The notes: generated by a model not told the origin, from the letters alone. A stretch of 8,010 bases of DNA from Burkholderiaceae bacterium (GCA_947457745.1 CANGWT010000068.1:1-8010), one strand, 5' to 3'; counted from the stretch's first letter, positions 1-5,917 are shown. Numbers and translations are program-made.

Positions 1-553
1 CAGCGCTATCTACCAGCAGGTTTCCTAAGGTGGTGTTTTCTAATGTATGCGGAATGATATTGATATTCACGATGCATGCATCAGCCGTATCTTCAGTTTG
101 ATTGACAGTTAAAGAAACCCCGTTCACTACGATCGATCCCTTGTACGCCAAGAATGGCGCTAAGGATTTGGGAGCCTTGATCTGCAGTAACCAAGAGCCG
201 TAGGGGTCTTGCGCAACAGCAGAAAAATGCATGACAGTGCCTACGCCATCGACATGACCACTCACCAAATGTCCGCCCAAACGATCATTTAATCGCAGGG
301 CTTTTTCTAGGTTGACTGGGCCGACTTTATCTAAGCCGATAGTCTTGTTCAGTGATTCACGAGAAATGTCGAGAGCAAAGGTATTGGTAGTCAAATCAGT
401 GGCGGTCATACATGCCCCCTGAATGGCAATACTATCGCCCAGTGCCACATCATCGAGATAGCCCGCCGGGACCTCAACCAATAAATGCAATCCATCGCCC
501 TTAACTTGGGCGCTCTTGATTTGTCCTACTGCAGTAATGATTCCAGTAAACAT
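1..553 (-). CDS. ribE: Riboflavin synthase alpha chain, 3' end cut by the window edge
   Basis: Riboflavin synthase dismutates two 6,7-dimethyl-8-ribityllumazine molecules into riboflavin and a pyrimidinedione, the last step of riboflavin synthesis in the cytoplasm. The first 184 residues are in the window. The protein opens with the family signature MFTGII. It has two similar lumazine-binding barrels, roughly residues 1-97 and 98-184 onward. Barrel one holds Ser41 and Cys48, which match conserved active-site positions, and the junction carries GGHLVSGHVDG at 93-103. Barrel two repeats the pattern with NGVSLTV at 144-150 and the ETLE-like run HTLENTTLG at 169-177. Family length is about 200-215 residues, so only a short C-terminal tail is missing. 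The ATG at 553 lies 9 nt after the ribD stop, with no clear Shine-Dalgarno sequence, so translation probably depends on coupling to ribD. The gene is also called ribC in some species. Confidence 0.96.
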   Translation of the reverse strand, partial: MFTGIITAVGQIKSAQVKGDGLHLLVEVPAGYLDDVALGDSIAIQGACMTATDLTTNTFALDISRESLNKTIGLDKVGPVNLEKALRLNDRLGGHLVSGHVDGVGTVMHFSAVAQDPYGSWLLQIKAPKSLAPFLAYKGSIVVNGVSLTVNQTEDTADACIVNINIIPHTLENTTLGNLLVDSA

Positions 554-562
554 GGGGATATT

Positions 563-1687
563 TTAGGTGGGTTTGGTTTTCTGGAGGCGCACACGCAAAT
601 CAGGGCCAAACAGCTCTTGATCCATGAACTGCCAATCTTGACGTTCAGCAAGGGCAGTCAATGGGGAAATATTGACCATCCCAATTCCCTCACCCATAAA
701 AAACGGGGCGTAATAGAGCAACAACTCATTGACGCAGTCTTCTCTTAGTAAGGAGCCGTTTAATTTAAAGCCTGCCTCGATATGGATTTCATTCATGTGA
801 CGCTCTTGCGCCAAGTAAGCAAAGAGCTTGGGCAGATCAACCTTGCCATACGCGTTGGCCATCGCAATCACCTGCACACCTACATTCTCAAGCGTCTTTG
901 CCTTAGCCTTGCTCGCCTCAGAATCCAAAGAAGCACAAACCAGGATGACCCCAGATTGCTCCACATTCTTTAAAATATTTGCATCTAGCGGTGTCTCTAA
1001 TTTTGAGTCAATAATAATTTTCCAAGGTTGGCGCTCTGTTTTGATATCCCTGACATTTAGCGTGGGGTTGTCTTCCTTAACTGTCCCCACTCCGGTCAAG
1101 ATAGCGCAAGCTTGAGCGCGCCAATGATGGCCATCAGCCCTAGCTAGAGGTCCAGTAATCCATTGGCTTTGACCATGAGGCAAAGCTGTCTTTCCATCTA
1201 AGGTACTAGCAATCTTCATGCGAACCCAAGGTAAACCTCTAGTCATCCTAGAAATAAATCCTGGATTGAGCGCCTCAGCCTCGGCTCCCAATAAGCCACA
1301 ACGTACATCCATGCCAGCCGCTCTTAATCGCTCTAAACCTTTTCCAGCAACTAAGGGGTTGGGGTCAGACATTGCCGCAATTACCATGGCAGGCTTGGCA
1401 TTAATTAATGCATCGACACAGGGTGGCGTTTTGCCAGTGTGATTGCAAGGCTCTAAGGTAACGTAAACCGTTGAATCCTCAGCCTCAAAGCCATTAGCCT
1501 TAGCATCAGCTAGTGCTTGCACCTCTGCGTGAGGGCCGCCTACTCTTTGCGTATGCCCCCGCCCAATCACTTGTCCGTCTTTAACAATGACACAACCCAC
1601 CCGCGGATTGGGGTTGGATAAATAGAGAGATTTTTGAGCCTCAGCTAAAGCCTGGCTCATAAATTGATGGTCAACTGCGTTGTACAT
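563..1687 (-). CDS. ribD: Bifunctional pyrimidine deaminase/reductase, riboflavin synthesis
   Basis: RibD deaminates the pyrimidine product of GTP cyclohydrolase II and then reduces its ribosyl side chain with NADPH. Numbered from the ATG at 1687 (374 residues), the N-terminal deaminase domain covers about 1-145. Its zinc site is visible as PHAE (His53, Glu55) and PC..HTG..PPC (Cys81, Cys90). The C-terminal reductase domain follows from about 155, with STLDGKTA at 161-168, SQWITG at 174-179 and GVGTVKEDNP at 199-208. The start is uncertain. The ATG at 1687 gives the usual MYxxxDHxFM opening and family length. A TTG at 1723 would add 12 residues, sits 2 nt after the fimT stop and has a better-placed AGG, so it cannot be excluded. 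The gene lies downstream of the pilin genes on the same strand and 9 nt ahead of ribE. Confidence 0.95.
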   Translation of the reverse strand: MYNAVDHQFMSQALAEAQKSLYLSNPNPRVGCVIVKDGQVIGRGHTQRVGGPHAEVQALADAKANGFEAEDSTVYVTLEPCNHTGKTPPCVDALINAKPAMVIAAMSDPNPLVAGKGLERLRAAGMDVRCGLLGAEAEALNPGFISRMTRGLPWVRMKIASTLDGKTALPHGQSQWITGPLARADGHHWRAQACAILTGVGTVKEDNPTLNVRDIKTERQPWKIIIDSKLETPLDANILKNVEQSGVILVCASLDSEASKAKAKTLENVGVQVIAMANAYGKVDLPKLFAYLAQERHMNEIHIEAGFKLNGSLLREDCVNELLLYYAPFFMGEGIGMVNISPLTALAERQDWQFMDQELFGPDLRVRLQKTKPT

Positions 1688-1725
1688 GGGTCTATTAAAA
1701 CCGATTGTTGGCACAGGCAGCAAAT

Positions 1726-2292
1726 TTACCTACAGGACTTAGCATCTTTGCTGGGATCACAGATTCTCCAGCGACCGCCACTACCCAAAATCAAATGTCT
1801 TTCGAGTTGAGGATCCCGGTCATGACCCAAAATCAAACGATTGGCCACGAAACCACCTTTTGCCGATTTAGCTGCGCCAGCAGCATTAAAAGAGATACCT
1901 CTTTTGGAAGTGTGGGGATCGATAAATTGTTTCCCGCCGCCTTTGAAATAAATGGGGGCAATATCACCCTGAGAGATCCAATGACGTTTAGTACAAATGA
2001 CCCTATCTTTTGGATGATCACAAGTACCACTCACCATCCATCCCTCTTCCCACAAATTACCATTGCTCGGCGTGATGTGAACTGTGGAACCCATCCCCAA
2101 TGCCTGTGCTCGCGCAAATTGCGCATGCGCGATAAATCGCCTGGCGATTAAGTCGATTTCTCGAGCGGCCATTTGTGCATGAAGTAAAGGCATCGTGATC
2201 ACAGACATGATGGCAATAATGAGAATGACTGCCATGAGCTCTAAAAGACTGAAGCCTGCATCCCGTTTTGAGATGATGAAATGCTTAATCAA
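1726..2292 (-). CDS. fimT: FimT/GspH-type minor pilin (prepilin)
   Basis: This is a type IV pilus minor pilin of the FimT/GspH family. Such proteins are cleaved and N-methylated by prepilin peptidase PilD, sit in the inner membrane and help start or cap the pilus; some FimT proteins bind DNA during uptake. A 13-residue basic leader ends in Gly13, followed by mature FSLLELMAVILIIAIMSV, with Phe at +1 and the essential Glu at +5 (residue 18). Residues 46-80 form the long amphipathic helix, with LWEEGWMV at 80-87 as in GspH domains. Cysteine pairs 91/100 and 178/187 could form disulfides. The only fitting start is a TTG overlapping the pilX-like stop by 8 nt; an upstream in-frame TAA at about 2308 leaves no ATG. 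It is the most intact of the four pilin genes here. The choice of fimT over another GspH-like pilin name is inferred from the neighbours. Confidence 0.85.
   Translation of the reverse strand: MIKHFIISKRDAGFSLLELMAVILIIAIMSVITMPLLHAQMAAREIDLIARRFIAHAQFARAQALGMGSTVHITPSNGNLWEEGWMVSGTCDHPKDRVICTKRHWISQGDIAPIYFKGGGKQFIDPHTSKRGISFNAAGAAKSAKGGFVANRLILGHDRDPQLERHLILGSGGRWRICDPSKDAKSCR
2112..2148. repeat. Cluster of four overlapping short palindromes inside fimT
   Basis: Four inverted repeats tile 37 bp of the fimT coding sequence. They are GCGCAA-A-TTGCGC (2112-2124), the perfect 10-mer GCGCATGCGC (2121-2130), GCGAT-AA-ATCGC (2129-2140) and ATCGCC-T-GGCGAT (2136-2148). The stretch encodes a helix rich in Ala, Arg and Gln, so repeated GCG/CGC codons may explain part of the symmetry. 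I know of no function for it. Confidence 0.6.
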
Positions 2293-2614
2293 ATTTTTGG
2301 CGCCAATTTAAACGCGTGGTGATATGCGTTTTGTCATCCATCAGGACAGCTACTTCTATGCTTGGTTTTCCCTTGTTGGAAATCAACCAAAAATTTTTTC
2401 CTGAAGACTGAACATGGCATGCATTGTTTTCAATCACGGCGATATTAGAAAGGTTTCTTTCGCACTCAAGCAATGATTTTTCAGCGGCAATCCATTGCCT
2501 ATGAGATTGCTCAAACGTGCTTAAGGCAATGACTTCCAGCGTGAGAAGCCGCTCAAGATGACCGAAGGTAGTAGATAGCAGAACCAATAGAGATATGACC
2601 CAGGCAATAATCAT
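2285..2614 (-). CDS. pilX: PilX-like minor pilin assembly protein, no leader peptide
   Basis: This 109-residue protein has one N-terminal membrane helix (about residues 2-16), then a helical region with AAEKSLLECE at 43-52. That run resembles the conserved AAEAAL segment of PilX-family type IV pilus proteins. A short C-terminal beta-rich part follows (about 75-105). Cys51 and Cys66 could pair. Its ATG overlaps the pilW stop as TGATG, and its own stop overlaps the fimT TTG start, which suggests translational coupling through the cassette. PilX proteins normally carry a short leader ending in Gly before the hydrophobic helix. Here an in-frame TAA at 2621-2623, two codons above the ATG, prevents any leader, so the product starts in the helix itself. 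The family call rests on position, size and the helix pattern, not on a clear signature, and should be read as moderate. Confidence 0.65.
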   Translation of the reverse strand: MIIAWVISLLVLLSTTFGHLERLLTLEVIALSTFEQSHRQWIAAEKSLLECERNLSNIAVIENNACHVQSSGKNFWLISNKGKPSIEVAVLMDDKTHITTRLNWRQKFD

Positions 2615-3249
2615 CAGAGGTTACGCGAACTAAACGTGCGCTCAAAATCTCGCTGGAGCGATTTGCCATCCGTCATTTGAATCTGCACTCTGAAGAGCCG
2701 ATACAGGTTGGTATTTGCAGAAACGTTCCGCTCTTCAATTAATAAATGGTTCACTCCATTCATGAGGGTTGTATTTTGGATTTGTCCATGACGATCAAGC
2801 GACTGACAAATCAGCGAGCCGCCATTTACCCGAGTACCTTTTGGAGCTGAAGCTTGTCGATCCACAAGAAACCCTTGAAGCGCTAGATTATTTTTTGTCC
2901 GATCTTTTGATAAAACGTTACCGATGCAATCAAAATCAATGCCGCTGGATAACTCATATTTCACGGTGAAAGCATCTGAACCTCGAAACCCCAATCCTTT
3001 CTGAATGCAGAGTGGATCTTTGATGGATGATGTATTTTTTCCGAATGGAGTAAACGATGTGACATGCTGGTAGCCAGCCATGCGAATTGCACGCCCCATT
3101 AATTCCAAGGCACGATCTGCTTCAGCGGACAGTGACTGCATCTTTTCTATTTCTATTTGTTTTGTGAGGATCTCGCCACTACTTTTGATTAACGGAGCCA
3201 CCAGAATGAGGGATACGGCGAGAGCGACGAGACATTCTAGAAGACTCAT
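2614..3249 (-). CDS. pilW: PilW-like minor pilin, starts at the mature position
   Basis: PilW is a minor pilin that joins the priming complex at the tip of type IV pili. The 211-residue protein begins MSLLECLVALAVSLILVAP, which matches a mature prepilin N-terminus with Glu at +5. ADRALELMGRAIRMAGYQ at 44-61 is typical of PilW. GSDAFTVKYE at 90-99, DFDCIGN at 105-111 and LICQSLD at 147-152 follow the usual PilW core; cysteines lie at 81, 108 and 148. A TAA stop sits directly before the ATG in the same frame (3250-3252), so no leader with the PilD cleavage glycine can be encoded upstream. No strong Shine-Dalgarno sequence is visible. The first 71 nt overlap the end of pilV in another frame. The gene is coupled to pilX by TGATG. 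The family call is good; whether the product is processed or assembled normally is open. Confidence 0.82.
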   Translation of the reverse strand: MSLLECLVALAVSLILVAPLIKSSGEILTKQIEIEKMQSLSAEADRALELMGRAIRMAGYQHVTSFTPFGKNTSSIKDPLCIQKGLGFRGSDAFTVKYELSSGIDFDCIGNVLSKDRTKNNLALQGFLVDRQASAPKGTRVNGGSLICQSLDRHGQIQNTTLMNGVNHLLIEERNVSANTNLYRLFRVQIQMTDGKSLQRDFERTFSSRNL

Positions 3250-3511
3250 TTAGAACAACTTTTGTATCTTGTTTATCAGATTGCATCGCAGTAAATAGTG
3301 CAACTTCATATTGATCTCGCTCCCCGTTAATTGCTGCTTTTTTCACTTGGATTTGAGCCATCTTTAAAACTAGGCGATAGTAGCTACCCTCTAAGACAAT
3401 CCAACTGCTTGCGACAATGCTCATCGCTACCAATACCTCCAGCAAGATAAAACCACCGGCTTGACCTATTAGATGGGTAAATTGCCTAGGCTTTTGAAAA
3501 AATGGGCACAC
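3179..3511 (-). CDS. pilV: Short PilV-like minor prepilin, probable GTG start
   Basis: This gene begins the pilin cassette. The product contains a clear class III prepilin signal, GG then FILLEVLVAMSIVASSWIVL, with Phe at +1 and Glu at +5. That matches PilV-type minor pilins, which help initiate type IV pilus assembly in the inner membrane. I chose the GTG at 3511. It gives a normal 20-residue basic leader (Lys7, Arg9) and has an AGAG about 8 nt upstream. The ATG at 3601 would give an atypical 50-residue leader with no ribosome binding site. The mature part is only 90 residues, about half the usual PilV length. Its last 24 or so residues are an Arg/Ser-rich tail read out of frame through the start of pilW, which looks like run-on past a lost stop. 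It may be a truncated but still expressed pilin, or a decaying gene. Confidence 0.65.
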   Translation of the reverse strand: MCPFFQKPRQFTHLIGQAGGFILLEVLVAMSIVASSWIVLEGSYYRLVLKMAQIQVKKAAINGERDQYEVALFTAMQSDKQDTKVVLNESSRMSRRSRRIPHSGGSVNQK

Positions 3512-3698
3512 AGAACATTCTCTTAATAACGGGAGAATGGATAAACACCTTGAATAGACGTCTGGAGTAAGAAACGCCTGATTTTTCTCAAGATGAGGCA
3601 TCTATTGGGCATCAAGTGGATGGAAGGTCTTATTGAATAACTAAGCCTTGTTTGGCTAAGCGCCCCTAAAAGTCCTCCTCAGCTTAAAATAGAGGGCT
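3512..3698. promoter_or_regulatory. Divergent intergenic region between pilV and ribBX
   Basis: Both the pilin-ribD-ribE block and ribBX-ribH-nusB must be expressed from this region unless promoters lie inside genes. I find no convincing paired -35/-10 boxes in either direction. TTGAAT at 3633-3638 and TAAAAT at 3685-3690 are isolated half-matches with wrong spacing. An imperfect hairpin, CTAAGCC/GGCTAAG, lies at 3641-3660 with one internal A-A mismatch. None of the conserved blocks of the FMN riboswitch is present. Confidence 0.4.
3674..3696 (+). promoter_or_regulatory. Ribosome binding site of ribBX with a facing anti-SD-like tract
   Basis: The Shine-Dalgarno sequence GAGGG (3692-3696) sits unusually close to the ATG at 3699. 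Just upstream, CCTCCTC (3674-3680) is the same as the anti-Shine-Dalgarno core of 16S rRNA and can pair with it: CCTC 3677-3680 with GAGG 3692-3695, loop of 11 nt, plus one G-T wobble. The stem is short, so a regulatory effect is only a possibility. Confidence 0.35.
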
Positions 3699-4835
3699 AT
3701 GCAAAATAAGCTCGCCTCTACAGAAGAAATCGTTGCCGACCTCAAGTTGGGCAAGATGGTCATTCTGGTCGATGAAGAAGACCGTGAGAATGAAGGTGAT
3801 CTGGTACTTGCTGCAGACCACGTTACTGCAGAAGCTGTCAATTTCATGGCCAAACATGGTCGTGGTCTGATTTGTCTTACCCTCACTCGCGAGCGTTGCC
3901 AACAATTAAACCTGCCTTTGATGGTGCGGGATAATGGTACCTCCATGGGGACCAACTTCACCGTTTCCATTGAAGCGGCAAGCGGTGTAACTACCGGTAT
4001 TTCAGCTGCTGATCGTGCGCTCACAATTAAGACAGCAGTAGATCCTCATGCAAGGCCAAATGACTTAGTTCAGCCAGGCCATATCTTTCCTTTGATGGCT
4101 CAACCCGGCGGCGTCTTAATTCGTTCAGGACATACTGAGGCTGGTTGTGATTTAGCAGCTATGGCGGGATGCTCACCTACCGCTGTGATTTGTGAAATCA
4201 TGAAAGATGATGGCAGCATGGCGCGTTTGCCAGATTTGTTGGAATTTGCAAAAGAGCACCAATTAAAAATAGGTAGCATTGCTGACCTTATTCAATATCG
4301 CAGTCAGCACGAAAGCATTGTGGTACGAGAGGGAGCACGTGAGTTCAATACACCTTGGGGCAAGTTTCAAGGGATCGTCTATCGAGACACTCCTAGCTCA
4401 TGTATTCATCTTGCACTAGTACATGGCTCACCGTCAGAGTCAGAAGAGACGCTGGTACGAGTTCACGAACCCGTAACTGTTTTAGACTTTCTGGACGCCA
4501 AGTCCAGTACACACTCTTGGCCTCTAGCTCAAGCACTAGAAAAACTCGCGAGCGCTCCAGTAGGAGTTGCAGTTTTACTAAACGCCTCTGGTATCGCCGC
4601 ACCAAATGATGCAGATTGGTTGGCGCAGTTTCAGAAACTCAATGGCTCAGAAAATCATGAAGCTGCAAAATCACCAGCCCGCAAAACTGATTTCCGCACC
4701 TACGGTATTGGCGCTCAAATTTTAAAAGATCTTGGTGTTGGAAAAATGCGCCTACTTGCCAACCCAAATCCTATTCCCAGCCTCTCCGGATACAAGCTTG
4801 AGATAACTGGCTATATCCCTTTTAAACCTAATTGA
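3699..4835 (+). CDS. ribBX: DHBP synthase fused to a degenerate GTP cyclohydrolase II domain (RibBX)
   Basis: The N-terminal half (about 1-203) is 3,4-dihydroxy-2-butanone 4-phosphate synthase, which turns ribulose 5-phosphate into the four-carbon unit of lumazine. Its sites are intact: DEEDRENEGDL at 25-35, Cys67, GHIFPL at 127-132 and SGHTEAGCDLA at 143-153. The C-terminal half (about 205-378) has the fold pattern of GTP cyclohydrolase II, including RVH at 254-256, YGIGAQILKDLGVGKMRLL at 335-353 and ANPNP where active enzymes have TNNP. It lacks the C-x10-C-x-C zinc site: aligned positions are Val259, Ser270 and His272. Residues 300-330 also lack the usual catalytic block. The cyclohydrolase activity is therefore almost certainly absent, as in the RibBX variant known in Proteobacteria. 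Automated annotation will often name it ribBA or ribA/ribB. It leads the ribBX-ribH-nusB run; ribH follows after 18 nt. Confidence 0.93.
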   Translation: MQNKLASTEEIVADLKLGKMVILVDEEDRENEGDLVLAADHVTAEAVNFMAKHGRGLICLTLTRERCQQLNLPLMVRDNGTSMGTNFTVSIEAASGVTTGISAADRALTIKTAVDPHARPNDLVQPGHIFPLMAQPGGVLIRSGHTEAGCDLAAMAGCSPTAVICEIMKDDGSMARLPDLLEFAKEHQLKIGSIADLIQYRSQHESIVVREGAREFNTPWGKFQGIVYRDTPSSCIHLALVHGSPSESEETLVRVHEPVTVLDFLDAKSSTHSWPLAQALEKLASAPVGVAVLLNASGIAAPNDADWLAQFQKLNGSENHEAAKSPARKTDFRTYGIGAQILKDLGVGKMRLLANPNPIPSLSGYKLEITGYIPFKPN

Positions 4836-4853
4836 TCTGCAACCAAACACATT

Positions 4854-5369
4854 ATGACTACATCGAATAACGACAACGCCGTAGGAGTACTCGCCGCAGA
4901 CCTGGACGGTCAAGACTTGCGTGTCGGTATTGTGCAAGCACGCTTCAATGAAGAACATTGCGTTGCGCTAACCACCGCCTGTATTGAGGAGTTGATTAAA
5001 TTAGGTGTTTCTCAATCTGACATTAAATTAGTAACCGTGCCTGGCGCATTAGAAATTCCATTCGCACTACAAAAGCTGGCAGAGACTGGGGAATTTGATG
5101 GCCTAGTAGCTTTAGGCGCGGTGATTCGTGGCGAGACTTACCATTTCGAATTGGTTTCCAATGAATCCGCTGCTGGCATTACCCGAATCTCTATTGACTC
5201 AGGCTTACCAATTGCCAACGGTGTACTTACCTGTGATACCGATGCGCAAGCAGCAGACCGCGTTCAAGTAAAAGGCGCAGATTGTGCAAAAGCCGTAGTC
5301 GAGATGGCTAACCTTGCATTAGCACTCACGCCAGACATAGATTTTGAAATCAAGCACCCAGAAGAATAA
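4854..5369 (+). CDS. ribH: 6,7-dimethyl-8-ribityllumazine synthase
   Basis: Lumazine synthase condenses the DHBP synthase product with 5-amino-6-ribitylaminouracil, the step before riboflavin synthase, in the cytoplasm and usually as a pentamer or 60-mer shell. The 171-residue protein shows the substrate-binding ARFNEE at 29-34 (Phe31), VPGALEIPFA at 62-71, and GAVIRGETYHFELV at 88-101 with the catalytic His97. GVLTCDTDAQAADR at 123-136 ends in the phosphate-binding Arg136. Length and domain order are normal, with about 20 extra N-terminal residues compared with short family members. The ATG lies 18 nt after the ribBX stop and has no obvious Shine-Dalgarno sequence, so coupling to ribBX is likely. 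The TAA stop overlaps the nusB start by one base (TAATG). Confidence 0.97.
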   Translation: MTTSNNDNAVGVLAADLDGQDLRVGIVQARFNEEHCVALTTACIEELIKLGVSQSDIKLVTVPGALEIPFALQKLAETGEFDGLVALGAVIRGETYHFELVSNESAAGITRISIDSGLPIANGVLTCDTDAQAADRVQVKGADCAKAVVEMANLALALTPDIDFEIKHPEE

Positions 5370-5872
5370 TGATTGATATGACAAAAACACCTATCAATAC
5401 TCAGACGCCTGTAGCCACTGCCCCAAAGCGCTCGCTCACACCACGTCGCCGTGCGCGTGAGTACGCCTTACAGGGCGTGTATCAAAGCCTAGTGATGCGT
5501 CGCGCAGGTAGCCTACCCAACGCCGCTGCCATTGCTAAACAGCTGGCTGAAGATCCAGGCTTTCGTCGCTGCCAACTCGAGTTATTTCAGGGGATTTTTG
5601 CTGGCGTTCTAGAGCGTATCGATGAACTCGAGGGGATTATTACTCCTGCTTTAGATCGACCTATCAACGAGCTATCCCCTGTAGAGCATGCTGCACTCTT
5701 AATTGGCACTTATGAGCTCGCTATCGATTTATCCGTACCCTACAAAGTAGCTATCAATGAAGCAGTAGAGTTGGCAAAAACTTTTGGCGGTACCGATGGT
5801 CATAAATACGTTAATGGCGTTCTTGATCTCCTAGCCCAGCAACTGAGAAGCACGGAGATTCAGGCTGGCTAG
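5369..5872 (+). CDS. nusB: Transcription antitermination factor NusB
   Basis: NusB binds boxA RNA together with NusE (ribosomal protein S10) and supports antitermination, chiefly on rRNA operons. The 167-residue protein has a basic, flexible N-terminus (about 1-25), then the all-helical NusB fold. RRRAREYALQGVYQ at 26-39 is the boxA-contacting first helix. GTYEL at 113-117 and VPYKVAINEAVELAKTFGG at 123-141 are conserved, and HKYVNGVLDLLA at 145-156 is the family C-terminal signature. The ATG at 5369 overlaps the ribH stop and follows GAAGAA; a second in-frame ATG at 5378 would cost three residues. ribH-nusB adjacency is common in bacteria. The gene ends 56 nt before the convergent trmB stop. 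Confidence 0.95.
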   Translation: MIDMTKTPINTQTPVATAPKRSLTPRRRAREYALQGVYQSLVMRRAGSLPNAAAIAKQLAEDPGFRRCQLELFQGIFAGVLERIDELEGIITPALDRPINELSPVEHAALLIGTYELAIDLSVPYKVAINEAVELAKTFGGTDGHKYVNGVLDLLAQQLRSTEIQAG

Positions 5873-5917
5873 GAGCTGGCTGCCATCTAAATGAAGTGGG
5901 TCATTTAGAGTTAGCTC
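5873..5917. terminator. Long intergenic hairpin between convergent nusB and trmB
   Basis: Starting right after the nusB stop, GAGCTGGC (5873-5880) pairs with 5910-5917 (six Watson-Crick and two G-T pairs). After a 5-nt bulge (5881-5885), TCTAAATGA (5886-5894) pairs perfectly with TCATTTAGA (5901-5909) around the loop AGTGGG. That gives 17 pairs in a 45-nt element filling most of the gap. There is no T-run on either side, so it is not a canonical intrinsic terminator. A shared 3'-end-forming or mRNA-protecting structure for both genes is the best reading. Confidence 0.6.

Noticed and set aside
485..748. Plus-strand open frame across the ribE/ribD junction
   Set aside because: It lies opposite two well-conserved genes, has no domain pattern and no ribosome binding site, and is best read as an antisense shadow.
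1705..2151. 148-codon plus-strand open frame opposite fimT
   Set aside because: The fimT strand has the clear prepilin signal and GspH pattern; the opposite reading is low in pattern and overlaps two real genes.
3179..3601. A novel toxin or regulator instead of PilV, based on the Arg-rich tail
   Set aside because: The FILLE prepilin signal and pilW/pilX/fimT neighbours fit a pilin; the Arg-rich tail is simply pilW read in another frame.
3641..3660. CTAAGCC/GGCTAAG hairpin as a terminator or riboswitch
   Set aside because: It has a mismatch in a 7-bp stem, no following T-run and no known aptamer pattern.
3656..4024. Minus-strand open frame opposite ribBX
   Set aside because: The plus strand encodes the intact DHBP synthase motifs; the antisense frame is Ser/Arg-rich, as expected of a shadow.
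4393..4609. Open frames on both strands inside the RibBX C-terminal half
   Set aside because: They coincide with the degenerate cyclohydrolase domain and show no start signal or family motif; ribBX is continuous through them.
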